Of a DNA stretch of 64,000 nt, positions 37,547 to 47,406 are shown piece by piece. The DNA comes from Agrilutibacter niabensis (lineage in GTDB: Bacteria; Pseudomonadota; Gammaproteobacteria; Xanthomonadales; Xanthomonadaceae). The stretch's first letter is position 1; each line of letters begins with the position of its first letter. Where the stretch lies: assembly GCF_042657165.1 (NCBI RefSeq), contig NZ_JBHSNJ010000012.1:930001-994000 (forward strand). The letters are read 5' to 3'. The notes under the pieces were generated by a model. It worked only from the letters and a program-made list of their open reading frames with translations. It did no database searches and had not been told where the DNA came from. Both the position numbers and the translations under genes were made by a program.

Positions 37547-38389
37547 TCAGTGCGAAAAGAGGATTGGCAGGTGGATGGCCTGCAGCAGTTCTCGTGTAGT
37601 TCCGCCAAGGGCCCACTCACGCAGGCGCGAATGTCCATAGCCCCCTGCGACAAGCAGCTGGGCACCGGACTCGGCTGCATGCCTGAGCAGAGCGGTGGCT
37701 ACCGTTTGATCATTCCTGGGCCGATTCACGACGTTCACGGTCAGGCCGTGGCGGGCAAGGTGCCTCGCGATGTCGACGCCGGGGTCCTCACCATGGTCCT
37801 TATCGCCAACGACGGGATCGACGATTACGACGTCGACTGACGTGGCTTCGCTCAGTAGAGGCAGCGCATCATGGAGCGCGCGTGCGGCTTCGCGGCAGGG
37901 CTTCCAGGCGACGACGACATGGCGCAGCGGCAATTCGGCGGCGTGATGTGGCGGGATGACCAGGACGGGGCGCCCGGATTCGAACAACAAAGCGCTAAAG
38001 AAGGTACGCACCCGTGCAGCGTCGTCCGCGCCTCGCGCGGGCGCTGTCATCACGCTCAGGTCAGCGTAGCGCGCCTGCAGGGCCATGGCGCTGGGCGGCT
38101 CGACGAACTTTGTTTCATCAACGCGCACCTCCCAGGAGATGCTCTCCTTGTCGAGCCGGTTGCGCAAACTGACTTCCTGCTTGGTCGCCTCGGCGCGGAG
38201 TTCGGCATACATCTCGCTCAGCATCAGGTCCGGAGTGATTCCCCAGGGGCCGGGGATTGGCAGCGGCAGGATGACCGACTGGACTACGGATACATGCGCC
38301 CCGTAGTTGGCGGCCAGTGAGATCGCCGCGGTGACGGCGTTATCGTCCCCGGTGGTTCCGGTGATCGGAAGCATGAGGTCATGGATCAT
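37547..38389 (-). CDS. Universal stress protein, two-domain
   Basis: A 280-residue tandem Usp. The first domain (1-150) has lost the glycine-rich ATP loop. The second (about 165-280) ends with 'VAGGYGHSRLREWALGGTT', the G-x2-G-x9-G(S/T) ATP-binding pattern. I chose 38389 (MIHDLMLPITG); an earlier ATG at 38431 would be upstream of the start site implied by the Fnr-type box. It forms an operon with the small helical protein. Confidence 0.9.
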   Translation of the reverse strand: MIHDLMLPITGTTGDDNAVTAAISLAANYGAHVSVVQSVILPLPIPGPWGITPDLMLSEMYAELRAEATKQEVSLRNRLDKESISWEVRVDETKFVEPPSAMALQARYADLSVMTAPARGADDAARVRTFFSALLFESGRPVLVIPPHHAAELPLRHVVVAWKPCREAARALHDALPLLSEATSVDVVIVDPVVGDKDHGEDPGVDIARHLARHGLTVNVVNRPRNDQTVATALLRHAAESGAQLLVAGGYGHSRLREWALGGTTRELLQAIHLPILFSH

Positions 38390-38446
38390 GGCACGCCCCT
38401 GCGTGATAGCGGTGACCCACCTTCCCACCATCGACTGGAGCTTCCA

Positions 38447-38460
38447 TTGATTTGTATCAA
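38447..38460. promoter_or_regulatory. Fnr-type box of the two-domain Usp gene
   Basis: TTGATTTGTATCAA is a perfect dyad, centre 65 bp upstream of the Usp start at 38389. Confidence 0.8.
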
Positions 38461-38652
38461 GGTTGCAGCAGGTCCCCGGTCGTGGTCACGGGATTCACCC
38501 ACAGAGAAGATTCGATGCGTCGCGGGCTGCCTGCACTCCCGCCTCTCCGCGCCAGTCGGACCTTTGGGTTTACGCGGAACGCGTCAACACCGTGGCGCCA
38601 AGATCGGCCTTAGCGTCCCAATCCCGCGTCGGCTAACCAGCGCCCCAAGGGA

Positions 38653-38666
38653 TTGATCGAGATCAA
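38653..38666. promoter_or_regulatory. Fnr-type box of the phosphoketolase-acetate kinase operon
   Basis: TTGATCGAGATCAA is a perfect dyad, followed 21 bp later by TAGGGT (38688-38693) as a likely -10 element. This predicts a start of transcription near 38701. Confidence 0.82.
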
Positions 38667-38722
38667 ACGCACGCCCCCCCGGCGGGCTAGGGTGTATGGA
38701 GATTCCCCCACGGGCCTCCGGA

Positions 38723-40276
38723 ATGCATGGTCTCAACCCGGATCAGGATCGAGGTTCCAACATCGTCGAGCCCGGAATTCGACTGCCAGTGCGTCGGGCC
38801 GGCATCGATACGTATCGGCAACCCGTGCTGTACCTGCATCAAGGCTGCCTGGTGTGCCGTGCTGAAGGGTTCGCCGCGCTGGCACGTGTGCGGGTGAAGT
38901 GCGGAGATCGCGAGATCGTCGCCATCTTGAACGTCGTGACTGGCGACTGGCTAAGCGAAGACGAAGCCGCGCTTTCGGAAGCTGCATGGCAAGCGCTCAG
39001 CCCCGGCGCCGGAGCTCTTGCCGAGTTCGCCCACGCCGAGCCGCCCGAATCCACCGGTGCGGTGCGTGCCAAGGTGTTTGGCGCACGCCTGGGCGAAGCC
39101 GATTTTGCGGCCGTGCTGCAGGACGTGCTGGCGGCCCGTCTGTCGGACATCGAACTGGCCGCATTCGTGACCGCCTGTGCCGGCGAACGGATGGATCTGA
39201 ATGAATCCGTGGCTCTGACTCGCGCAATGATCTCGGTGGGCGAGCGGCTCGACTGGGGAGCGGGGCCGGTGCTGGACAAGCATTGCGTGGGTGGACTCCC
39301 CGGCAATCGCACTACGCCGATTGTCGTCTCCATTGTCGCGGCACTGGGGCATCGCATTCCCAAGACCTCCTCCCGGGCCATTACCTCGCCTGCTGGCACC
39401 GCTGATGTCATGGCGACGATGACAAAGGTGGACCTTGACCTCGCGACCTTGAGGCGCGTGGTGGAGAGCGAAGGCGGTTGCCTGGCTTCCGGCGGCACCA
39501 TGCGACTGAGCCCAGCCGACGACGCGTTGATCCAGATCGAACGGCCACTCGACTTCGACAGCGACGGCCAGATGGTCGCCAGCATCCTGTCAAAGAAGGC
39601 TGCCGCAGGCTCTACGCATGTCCTGATCGATATCCCGGTGGGCTCCACCGCCAAGGTCCGCACGCCCGCGGCGGCAGACGCCATTGCGCGCCGCCTGGCA
39701 TTTGTGGGCGAAGCGGTGGGGCTACGGGTGGGCATTCACGTCTCCGATGGTCGACAACCGATCGGGTGGGGAATTGGGCCTGCGCTGGAAGCTCACGATG
39801 TCCTGGCCGTCCTGCGCAATGCAGCAGTAGCACCGATTGACCTGCGTGAGCGCGCGCTCGACGTAGCCGGTGCCGTACTCGACTTGCTGCCCGGAGCAAC
39901 GCAGGGCCATGGACGGGCACAAGCCAGCGAAGTTCTCCGCTCGGGCGCCGCGCTGCGTAAATTCCTGGCCATATGCGGGGCCCAGGGCGGCTTCCAGGCG
40001 CCTGGGAAAGCGCAGTTTGTCAAACCCTACCTGGCCACTGTCGGTGGGCGAATCATGTGCATCAACAATCGCCATCTGGCACGCGTGGCCAAACTGGCCG
40101 GCGCGCCGCACGACGCCACTGCCGGGGTGATGTGCATGCTGCGGGAAGGCGACCGAATAGATCGCGGGGCACCCCTATTTGAAGTGCATACCACGACACG
40201 AGGCGAAATGGATTACGCGCTGGATTACGCCTTTGCACATCCGGACGTTCTGACCATTGGGGCCGACCAGCCATGA
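38723..40276 (+). CDS. AMP phosphorylase / thymidine phosphorylase-like enzyme
   Basis: A 517-residue nucleoside/nucleotide phosphorylase. 'KHCVGGLPGNRTTPIV' and 'KTSSRAITSPAGTADVM' follow the AMP phosphorylase branch (GG-x-PGNRTT) rather than bacterial DeoA (KHSTGGVGD). Archaeal members convert NMP and phosphate to base and ribose 1,5-bisphosphate. It has an N-terminal all-beta extension (about 1-85), helical domain and C-terminal barrel-sandwich part. I chose the ATG at 38723 because an ATG at 38696 lies upstream of the inferred transcript start. First gene of a four-gene, fully overlapping operon. Confidence 0.88.
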   Translation: MHGLNPDQDRGSNIVEPGIRLPVRRAGIDTYRQPVLYLHQGCLVCRAEGFAALARVRVKCGDREIVAILNVVTGDWLSEDEAALSEAAWQALSPGAGALAEFAHAEPPESTGAVRAKVFGARLGEADFAAVLQDVLAARLSDIELAAFVTACAGERMDLNESVALTRAMISVGERLDWGAGPVLDKHCVGGLPGNRTTPIVVSIVAALGHRIPKTSSRAITSPAGTADVMATMTKVDLDLATLRRVVESEGGCLASGGTMRLSPADDALIQIERPLDFDSDGQMVASILSKKAAAGSTHVLIDIPVGSTAKVRTPAAADAIARRLAFVGEAVGLRVGIHVSDGRQPIGWGIGPALEAHDVLAVLRNAAVAPIDLRERALDVAGAVLDLLPGATQGHGRAQASEVLRSGAALRKFLAICGAQGGFQAPGKAQFVKPYLATVGGRIMCINNRHLARVAKLAGAPHDATAGVMCMLREGDRIDRGAPLFEVHTTTRGEMDYALDYAFAHPDVLTIGADQP

Positions 40277-41184
40277 TGCCTGTCCTGCTTTCATTCCCGG
40301 ACGATCGTTTGCTGGCGGCGTCGGTCGCAGATCGAATCGGTGCCCGCGTGGGACGCCTGGAATGGCGGCATTTCCCTGACGGCGAATCCCTGATCGCAGT
40401 CGACGAAGGAATTTCCGGCGCGGATGTCGTGCTCTTCGCCAGCCTCAACGATCCTGACCGCAAGGCATTGCCACTGAGGTTCGCCGCACGGGCCGCGCGG
40501 GAACTCGGTGCTCGCAGAGTGGGTTTGGTGGCGCCGTATCTGGCCTACATGCGCCAGGACACCCGCTTCCATCCCGGCGAAGCCGTCAGTGCGAATGCCT
40601 TCGCGCAGTTCCTGGACGAGGGCGTGGATTGGCTGGTCACCGTGGATCCGCACCTGCATCGCATCGCCGCACTCGGCAACGTGTTTCGGATTCCTGCCAC
40701 GGCCGTTGCCGCCGCGCCGAAACTGGCGGACTGGATTCGTCGTGAGGTTGCCAAGCCGATACTGATCGGGCCCGATAGTGAGAGTGCGCAGTGGGTGGCC
40801 GATGTGGCCCACCACGCGCACATACCGTATGAGGTGTTGCACAAGACCCGTCGCGGCGATCGCGAAGTGGAGGTCAGCCTCCCGGACATCGAGCGCCTGC
40901 GTGGCTACACACCGGTGCTCGTGGACGACATAGCGTCCAGCGGCCGCACCCTGGTAGCCGCACTCGGACACCTGGGCCGGCTGCGCTTGCCGCCAGCGGT
41001 GTGCGTGGTGATTCACCCGATCTTCGCCGGTGACGCGTGGGAATGCCTGCAGCGAGCCGGTGCCGGGCGGATCGTGAGCACCGACAGCATCGCCCATCCC
41101 AGCAATACGATCACCTTGGCCGAACCGATCGCGACCGCCGTTGCCGTGCATCTGGCCGAACGCCCAAGCGAGCTCCGACCATGA
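40273..41184 (+). CDS. Ribose-phosphate pyrophosphokinase-like protein
   Basis: A 303-residue PRPP synthase homologue. The ribose-phosphate/PRPP loop is 'VLVDDIASSGRTLVAAL' (near 215) and the metal-binding flexible region is 'VTVDPHLHRIAAL' (near 122). The canonical DDMIDTAGT form is altered, so it is not the housekeeping Prs, which would be a closer match. It could make PRPP or run backward to gain ATP from PRPP. The start overlaps the preceding stop by 4 bp. Confidence 0.85.
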   Translation: MMPVLLSFPDDRLLAASVADRIGARVGRLEWRHFPDGESLIAVDEGISGADVVLFASLNDPDRKALPLRFAARAARELGARRVGLVAPYLAYMRQDTRFHPGEAVSANAFAQFLDEGVDWLVTVDPHLHRIAALGNVFRIPATAVAAAPKLADWIRREVAKPILIGPDSESAQWVADVAHHAHIPYEVLHKTRRGDREVEVSLPDIERLRGYTPVLVDDIASSGRTLVAALGHLGRLRLPPAVCVVIHPIFAGDAWECLQRAGAGRIVSTDSIAHPSNTITLAEPIATAVAVHLAERPSELRP

Positions 41185-43670
41185 CCTGCGACGAAACTCC
41201 GGAAGAAGTCATCCTGGCCTGTGGCGTCAATAGCGAACTGGATCCGCCCTTGCGGCGCCAGGTCGAAGACGCCGCCGCGAGCTACCGCGCTGCCGATCCG
41301 GTATTCGCCCACTGGGCAGCGGGCTATGGGCTCATTCTCCATGACCCGCTGACCCAGACACGCATCCATTCACTGGTGAAGACGCTGATGGCGGAAGGCT
41401 TGGTGCCGGATGCCGCCACGGCATATCGCCGTCTGGCAGCGACCGATCGCCTGGCCAGCGCCGCCATGTGGCTGGTCGTGCACATGACGTACGCCCGCAA
41501 GGTCAGGCTCGACGGCAACGAGCTGGTTGCCGGGGATTTCAAGCCGCACCCGGAAGGACACACCGGCGGTTCGTTGAACATGGTCCCGGCCTACGTAGCC
41601 TATCTCGCCCTCAATGCGCTGACGGGGCACACGCGGGGCTGGTTGATGGGGCAGGGGCACTGTGTGGCTGCGGTCGATGCCGTCAATCTGTTGGCGGGCA
41701 ACATGAGTCCAGGGCATGCGGAGCGTTATGGCCTGGACGATGCGCGGCTCTCGCGCTTCGTCGGTGATTTCTACTCGTACGCGGTGCGTGCCGACGGCCA
41801 CCCGGAATCGCCGCTGGGTTCGCATGTCAATGCCCATACCGCGGGCAGCCTCCAGGAAGGCGGCTACCTCGGATTTGCTGAACTGCACTATGCCCATGCA
41901 CCGCTGCCGGGTGAACGACTCGTCGCGTTCCTCAGCGATGGTGCCTTCGAAGAACAGCGAGGTAGCGACTGGGCGCCGCGATGGTGGCGGCCCGAGGACT
42001 GCGGATTCGTCGCGCCGTTGATGATCCTCAACGGCCGCCGCATCGAGCAACGCACCCAGATCGCACAGCAGGGCGGCGAACGCTGGTTGCATGCGCACTT
42101 GCAGCTCAACGGCTTCCAACCGATCGGGCTCGATGGGCGCGACCCGGCGAGCTTTGTCTGGGGCATTCACGCCATCGAGTTGCGGCAACAAGCCAGGCTC
42201 GATGCATATCTCACTGCCGGGTTCGATACCGGCGCGCCCCTGCGCTACGGTGTCGCCCAGGCGCCGAAGGGCTTCGGCTTTCCTGGTGCGGGCACCAACC
42301 GATCGCACAATCTTCCGTTGGCAGGGAATCCCTCCCTCGACAAGGCCGCTCGCGCCGAGTTCAACGCGGCCTGCAAGCGCCTGCATGTTGCGGAAGCGGA
42401 GCTGCGCGAAGCGGTGTCTACCTTGGCTACGCACGACGTACAGCGCAGGCCGATGGAGCGGGACCATGCGCTGGCCACGCGCCATGTGCCTTTGCCGGAA
42501 CTTCCCGAACCCAGTTGGCGCACACCGGGCGAAACCGTCGCGCCGATGGCGGCGCTCGATGAGTACTTCGTTGCCACGGTAACCGCCAACCCGGAGTTGC
42601 GGCCGCGCGTCGGCAATCCGGACGAACTGCGCAGCAATCGCCTGGACCATACGCTCGATCGCCTCAAGCACCGCGTGCATGCGCCCGAACCAGGCGTGGC
42701 CGAGGCCTGCGATGGCGCCGTCATTACCGCACTCAACGAAGAGGCGGTGGTTTGTGCCGCGCTCGCCAACAAGGGCGGCATCAACCTGGTCGTCACCTAT
42801 GAGGCCTTCGCCGTGAAGATGCTCGGCGCGCTGCGCCAGGAACTGACCTTCGCCCGGCAGCTGCGATTGGCAGGCCGCACACCGGGCTGGCTGTCGGTGC
42901 CGCTCGTGCTGACATCGCACACCTGGGAGAACGCCAAGAACGAGCAGTCACACCAGGATCCGACCTTGACCGAAGCCCTGCTCGGCGAGATGCAGGATGC
43001 AGTGCGCGTGATCTTTCCGCCCGATGCCAATGCCGCACAGGCCGCGTTGCGAACCGTCTACAGCGAACAAGGACGCATAATCGCGCTGGTAGTGCCCAAG
43101 CGCGAACTGCCGGTTCTGCTGGATAGCGGACAAGCCGCGGTCCTGCTCCGCGACGGTGTGGTGCAGCTCGAGTACAACCCAGACGCCGAGATCGACATGG
43201 TCGCCACCGGTGCCTATCAACTCGCTGCGGTGCGTCGTGCCTGGGAGCGGTTACGCGAGCACGCCGTAGCAGCCAACCTGATCTACCTGGGTGAGCCTGG
43301 GCGCTTCCGGACTCCGCGCGATGCAGTCGAAGCCGGGCACGTCCACGATGACGAAACCCTGCAGCGTTGGTTCACTCCAACCCGGCGGCGGCTGTTCGTG
43401 ACGCACATGCGCCCAGAACCGTTCCTCGGCGCGTTGCGCCGGTTGGACGACGGCCCGGGTCTTACCCAGGCGCTTGGGTATGGAAACCGGGGCGGCACGC
43501 TCGATGTGGATGGACTGATGTTCGCCAATCGTTGCACCTGGGCGCACGCCGTCGTGGCAGCGGCCAACCTGTTGGGACAATCGCCGTCTGCCTGGCTCTC
43601 GTCGGCGGAGTACGAAGCTGTCATGGGACGCGGACTCCCGGCGGTGTTGTGGCAAAAGAGGCCTGCATGA
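41181..43670 (+). CDS. Divergent phosphoketolase-family TPP enzyme
   Basis: An 829-residue enzyme of the XFP family, which splits xylulose 5-phosphate (or fructose 6-phosphate) with phosphate to acetyl phosphate and a triose or tetrose phosphate. Recognisable positions are 'HTAGSLQEGGYLGFAELHYA' (canonical TPGSIHEGGELGYSLSHAFG), the TPP loop region 'FLSDGAFEEQRGSDWAP' and 'TSHTWENAKNEQSHQDPT' (canonical ...THQDPG). The canonical GPGHGGPA is 'GQGHCVAAV', so substrate may differ. It overlaps the preceding and following genes by ATGA. With acetate kinase next, acetyl phosphate is the expected product. Confidence 0.85.
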   Translation: MTCDETPEEVILACGVNSELDPPLRRQVEDAAASYRAADPVFAHWAAGYGLILHDPLTQTRIHSLVKTLMAEGLVPDAATAYRRLAATDRLASAAMWLVVHMTYARKVRLDGNELVAGDFKPHPEGHTGGSLNMVPAYVAYLALNALTGHTRGWLMGQGHCVAAVDAVNLLAGNMSPGHAERYGLDDARLSRFVGDFYSYAVRADGHPESPLGSHVNAHTAGSLQEGGYLGFAELHYAHAPLPGERLVAFLSDGAFEEQRGSDWAPRWWRPEDCGFVAPLMILNGRRIEQRTQIAQQGGERWLHAHLQLNGFQPIGLDGRDPASFVWGIHAIELRQQARLDAYLTAGFDTGAPLRYGVAQAPKGFGFPGAGTNRSHNLPLAGNPSLDKAARAEFNAACKRLHVAEAELREAVSTLATHDVQRRPMERDHALATRHVPLPELPEPSWRTPGETVAPMAALDEYFVATVTANPELRPRVGNPDELRSNRLDHTLDRLKHRVHAPEPGVAEACDGAVITALNEEAVVCAALANKGGINLVVTYEAFAVKMLGALRQELTFARQLRLAGRTPGWLSVPLVLTSHTWENAKNEQSHQDPTLTEALLGEMQDAVRVIFPPDANAAQAALRTVYSEQGRIIALVVPKRELPVLLDSGQAAVLLRDGVVQLEYNPDAEIDMVATGAYQLAAVRRAWERLREHAVAANLIYLGEPGRFRTPRDAVEAGHVHDDETLQRWFTPTRRRLFVTHMRPEPFLGALRRLDDGPGLTQALGYGNRGGTLDVDGLMFANRCTWAHAVVAAANLLGQSPSAWLSSAEYEAVMGRGLPAVLWQKRPA

Positions 43671-44794
43671 CCGCTTCCAACGAGGGGGCATTGTTGGTGT
43701 TGAACCTGGGTTCGGCGACGCTGAAGGCTGCGCGGTTCGACGGATTCTCCCCCGGCGCAGGCAGTCCGGGGCTGTCGCAGCGGATCGAGATTGGGCTCGA
43801 CAAATCCCGCGACACCCCGGAGGCCTTGCTGGCTCAGGCGACCGATGCGCTCGGATTTGTCGCGGCGCCAACGTGGGTGGGGCACCGGATTGTCCATGGG
43901 GGCGATGCCGAAGCAGCGCGCGTTCTGGACGCTGGTGAGATCGGCCGGTTGCAGAAACTGGCAACTCTGGCGCCAATGCATCAACCACCCGCGCTCGCGT
44001 TGGTGGAAAGTGCAACGAAGCTATGGCCGGGCGCCGTTCAGTGCGGTGTCTATGACACCGCCTGGCATGCGACTCTGCCGGCCAATACGCGGCGACTACC
44101 GGTGCCGCAACGCTGGGACGCGCTCGGTGTCCGGAGATACGGCTTTCATGGGCTGGCCTTCGCATCCGCGATGCGGGTACTGGCAAATCAGGACGATGGA
44201 ACAGCCCGGGGCAGGGTAGTGCTGGCGCATCTGGGCGGCGGGGCCAGTCTTTGCGCCGTGCACGATGGCCGCAGTATCGATACCACGATGGCGATGACGC
44301 CCCTCGATGGCGTTCCAATGGCCACCCGGAGCGGCTGTCTTGATCCTGGGGCGCTGCTGTTTCTCCTGCGCCAGGAGGACCTCAGCGTCGATTCGCTCGA
44401 GCAGGCGCTGTATCGCGAATGCGGGATGCGTGGGGTCTCCGGCCTTTCGGGGGACATGCGCGAGTTGCTCGCTTCCAATAGTCCCGCGGTGACGCTGGCC
44501 TTGGATATGTTTGCGCTGCGGATCGCCCAAGGTATTGCCGCGATGGCGACGCGGCTGGGCGGGATCGACGACTTGGTCTTCTCCGGAGGTATCGGCGCCA
44601 ACGCCGCGAGTGTGAGAGGTGCCATCGTGAAGTACCTGGCGTGGCTCGACCTGCAGCTGGACGACGACGCCAACGTTCGCGGAGTGACGCACCTGGATTC
44701 ACCCGCCAGCCGGGCCCGTATCTGGCGCATCGAAGTCGATGAGGAGGGGGAGATCGCAAGCGCCTGCATGGCGCTCGCCATGAGCGGACACTAG
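43667..44794 (+). CDS. ackA: Acetate kinase family protein
   Basis: A 375-residue ASKHA kinase making acetate and ATP from acetyl phosphate. 'LVLNLGSATLKAARFDG' is the N-terminal phosphate loop, with an alanine where the family usually has Ser; 'VGHRIVHGG', 'RRYGFHGLAF' and 'VLAHLGGGASLCAV' are family signatures, and the C-terminal 'FSGGIGANAASVR' closes the active site. It is slightly shorter than E. coli AckA (400). It is the last gene of the operon, and no pta gene is adjacent, consistent with acetyl phosphate coming directly from the phosphoketolase homologue. Confidence 0.92.
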   Translation: MTASNEGALLVLNLGSATLKAARFDGFSPGAGSPGLSQRIEIGLDKSRDTPEALLAQATDALGFVAAPTWVGHRIVHGGDAEAARVLDAGEIGRLQKLATLAPMHQPPALALVESATKLWPGAVQCGVYDTAWHATLPANTRRLPVPQRWDALGVRRYGFHGLAFASAMRVLANQDDGTARGRVVLAHLGGGASLCAVHDGRSIDTTMAMTPLDGVPMATRSGCLDPGALLFLLRQEDLSVDSLEQALYRECGMRGVSGLSGDMRELLASNSPAVTLALDMFALRIAQGIAAMATRLGGIDDLVFSGGIGANAASVRGAIVKYLAWLDLQLDDDANVRGVTHLDSPASRARIWRIEVDEEGEIASACMALAMSGH

Positions 44795-44818
44795 TGTCCT
44801 TGCGCTGTTCTAGGCGTC

Positions 44819-47332
44819 TCACGCCCTGCGTCTGCGCATCCCGCGCCAGCCTTCTATCAGCCCCAGTACGAGCAAGGGCAGTAACAACGCAGCCAGGTAC
44901 AAATTCAACGGCGGTGGCGCGAAGCGGAATGGACGGCCTGGCCCCTCGAAGCGGGTGATCAGGAACAACAGGCCCAGCGCCGACAGCGTCACGATCCAGA
45001 ACGCCGGATTGGACTGCTGCCACCAATGCCGCTGCGCGGCACCGGCACGATTGACGACGATCAATCCGAGGTTGCCGATGACCAGCGCCGTGAATGAAAG
45101 CGCTGCCAATTGGGCTGCCGATACTTCGTCGACGCGCCCCAGGACGTAGATCGCTACCACCGCCACGAATACCGCCAGTCCCTGGCCAAGACTGCCGAAC
45201 AGGGTCCGCATATCAAGCAGGCGTCGGGAAGGCGAGCGCGGAGGCCGCTGCATGACGTCCGGCGCTGCTGGCTCGCGTTCGAACACAAGCGTCGAGACCG
45301 GATCGATGATCAGTTGCAGAAAGACCACGTGCAGCGGCAACAGCATCAAGGGTCCGCCGAAAAGCAGCGGAAGCAACGCCAACCCGGTGATGGGCACGTG
45401 CACGGCCAGGATGTAGCGGATGGCACGAACGATGTTGTCGTAGATGACCCGGCCATGCCGGATTGCACGTACCACCGTTACGAAGTTGTCGTCGAGCAGC
45501 ACGATTGATGCTGCTTCACGCGCGACATCAGTACCGCGTTCTCCCATTGCCACCCCCACGTGGGCCGCCGTCAAGGCAGGCGCATCGTTGACGCCGTCAC
45601 CAGTCATCGCGACCACCTGGCCATCGCGCTTCAGCGCTTCGACCAGGCGTAGCTTGTGATCGGGTTGTACGCGAGCGAATACGTTGGTTTCGCGGGCCCG
45701 CGAGGCCAAAGCCGCGCCTTCCCGTGCCAGTTCACTCCCCAATACCACTGCCCCGGAGTTCGCCAGGCCAGCTTGCGTGGCTATGGCACGGGCGGTTTCC
45801 AGATGATCGCCGGTCAGCATGATCACGCGAACGCCGGCCGCCTGTGCCTCGTCCACTGCCTCGCGAACGCCGGCGCGCAAAGGATCGGCGAGCCCGATCA
45901 GGCCTCGCCATTCGAGTCGGAAACCGCGTGCCGTCAGCGGAAGCCTGGTCACGTCTTCATTCCATGCGGTCGACGCCGCCGCGAGCACCCGTAGCCCTCG
46001 ACTGGCCATCTCATCGACCTGCGCCAGGACGGCCGCTCGATGCTCACTCGTTAGCCCGCACAGGTCGGCAATGGTCTCCGGCGCTCCCTTGCACATGATC
46101 TGCAGTGCCGATGCATTCGGCTGGCGCCAGGCATGCGTCACCGCGAGCAGTTCGCGGGAGAGCGGGTACTCGTGGAGGCGCTGCCAACCCTCCCGCGGAA
46201 GCGGCTCGGAAAGCCTCGTTGCCGAGGCATGGATGGCCTGCTCCATCGGATCGAACGGCCGGTCCGGGCTGGCCAGGTCGGCGCAGGCGAGCAGGGCCCG
46301 CATGGCCGGCGAAAGGACATCCGCCGGGACGGCCCGCTCTTCGTCGGTGACCAGTTCGGCCACTGACATGCGGTTTTCAGTCAGCGTGCCGGTCTTGTCC
46401 GTGCACAGGACGGTGACCGAGCCCAGCGCTTCGATCGCAGGCGCCCGACGGACCAGCGCCTTGTGCCGAGCCATGCGCCATGCGCCCAACGCCAGGAATA
46501 CCGTCAGCACGATCGGAAATTCCTCCGGGATGTTGGCCATCGCCAGCGTGATGCCGGCCAGCAAGCCTTGCAGCCAACCGCCGTGTACAGCGACGTACAG
46601 CAAGGTCATCAGCGCGCTGGAGCCCAGTCCGAGCGCCGCAAACAAGATGACCGCACGCCGAATCTCCAGCTGCATCGGCGTCGGCGGCGTGCGTAGCGTG
46701 CGCAGTGCCATGCCGATCTGACCCACGGCCGTGTTGCTGCCGACGGCCATAACTTCGGCTGTGCCATGGCCTGCCACCACCAAGGTGCTGGCATGTATCA
46801 GGTTTTCGTCCTGCTCGCCCTTGGGAGTGGCCGAACGACGCACTGGCACCGATTCACCAGTGAGCATGGACTCATCGAGCATCATCTCGTTCGCGTCGAG
46901 AACGCGCGCATCGGCCGGCACCCGGTCGCCCTCGGCCACCAGGATCACATCTCCCACTACGAGCTCACGTGCCGCGACCCATCGCGTTTCGCCATCGCGG
47001 AGCACGCACGCTCGCGGGCTACTCAGGTCGCGCAGTGCCTGGAGGGCGCGCTCGGACTTGTGTTCCTGATAGACCGTGAGCGCGATGACGAGGACCACTG
47101 ACGCTCCCAGGATGGTGGCCTCCTGCGGATCCCCGAGCAGGAGATAGATGCCGGCGGCCCCCACCAGCAACAGGAGCATCGGCTCGCGCAGGACGCTCCA
47201 GATGATGCGCAGCCAGTTGCGACGGTCCGGCTGGGGCAGCAGATTGGGTCCGTCCTGTTGCTGGCGACGGGCTGCTTCTGTGCTCGACAGGCCGTGTGGC
47301 TGGGCGGTGGAATTGTGGTCGCCTGCATTCAT
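44819..47332 (-). CDS. P2-type cation-translocating ATPase
   Basis: An 837-residue P-type ATPase of the SERCA/PMR1-like group: 'LDESMLTGESVPV' actuator loop (about 152-164), 'MANIPEEFPIVLTVF' in helix 4 (about 265-279; canonical xxIPEGLPA), DKTGT at 312-316 and a C-terminal block of about six helices. Altered helix-4 residues make the ion uncertain (Ca, Mg or Mn). It recalls mycobacterial CtpF, which belongs to the dormancy regulon. I chose the start at 47332. An Fnr-type box lies 47 bp upstream. Confidence 0.9.
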   Translation of the reverse strand: MNAGDHNSTAQPHGLSSTEAARRQQQDGPNLLPQPDRRNWLRIIWSVLREPMLLLLVGAAGIYLLLGDPQEATILGASVVLVIALTVYQEHKSERALQALRDLSSPRACVLRDGETRWVAARELVVGDVILVAEGDRVPADARVLDANEMMLDESMLTGESVPVRRSATPKGEQDENLIHASTLVVAGHGTAEVMAVGSNTAVGQIGMALRTLRTPPTPMQLEIRRAVILFAALGLGSSALMTLLYVAVHGGWLQGLLAGITLAMANIPEEFPIVLTVFLALGAWRMARHKALVRRAPAIEALGSVTVLCTDKTGTLTENRMSVAELVTDEERAVPADVLSPAMRALLACADLASPDRPFDPMEQAIHASATRLSEPLPREGWQRLHEYPLSRELLAVTHAWRQPNASALQIMCKGAPETIADLCGLTSEHRAAVLAQVDEMASRGLRVLAAASTAWNEDVTRLPLTARGFRLEWRGLIGLADPLRAGVREAVDEAQAAGVRVIMLTGDHLETARAIATQAGLANSGAVVLGSELAREGAALASRARETNVFARVQPDHKLRLVEALKRDGQVVAMTGDGVNDAPALTAAHVGVAMGERGTDVAREAASIVLLDDNFVTVVRAIRHGRVIYDNIVRAIRYILAVHVPITGLALLPLLFGGPLMLLPLHVVFLQLIIDPVSTLVFEREPAAPDVMQRPPRSPSRRLLDMRTLFGSLGQGLAVFVAVVAIYVLGRVDEVSAAQLAALSFTALVIGNLGLIVVNRAGAAQRHWWQQSNPAFWIVTLSALGLLFLITRFEGPGRPFRFAPPPLNLYLAALLLPLLVLGLIEGWRGMRRRRA

Positions 47333-47378
47333 CGGTGCTCCATCCAACGAAGCATTGGGCCGGCTGCGCCTTCCCGAG

Positions 47379-47392
47379 TTGACCTTGATCAA
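47379..47392. promoter_or_regulatory. Fnr-type box of the P2 ATPase gene
   Basis: TTGACCTTGATCAA, one base from the perfect dyad. The centre is 54 bp from the ATPase start at 47332. Confidence 0.75.
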
Positions 47393-47406
47393 TCCGTCGT
47401 GTGTTA

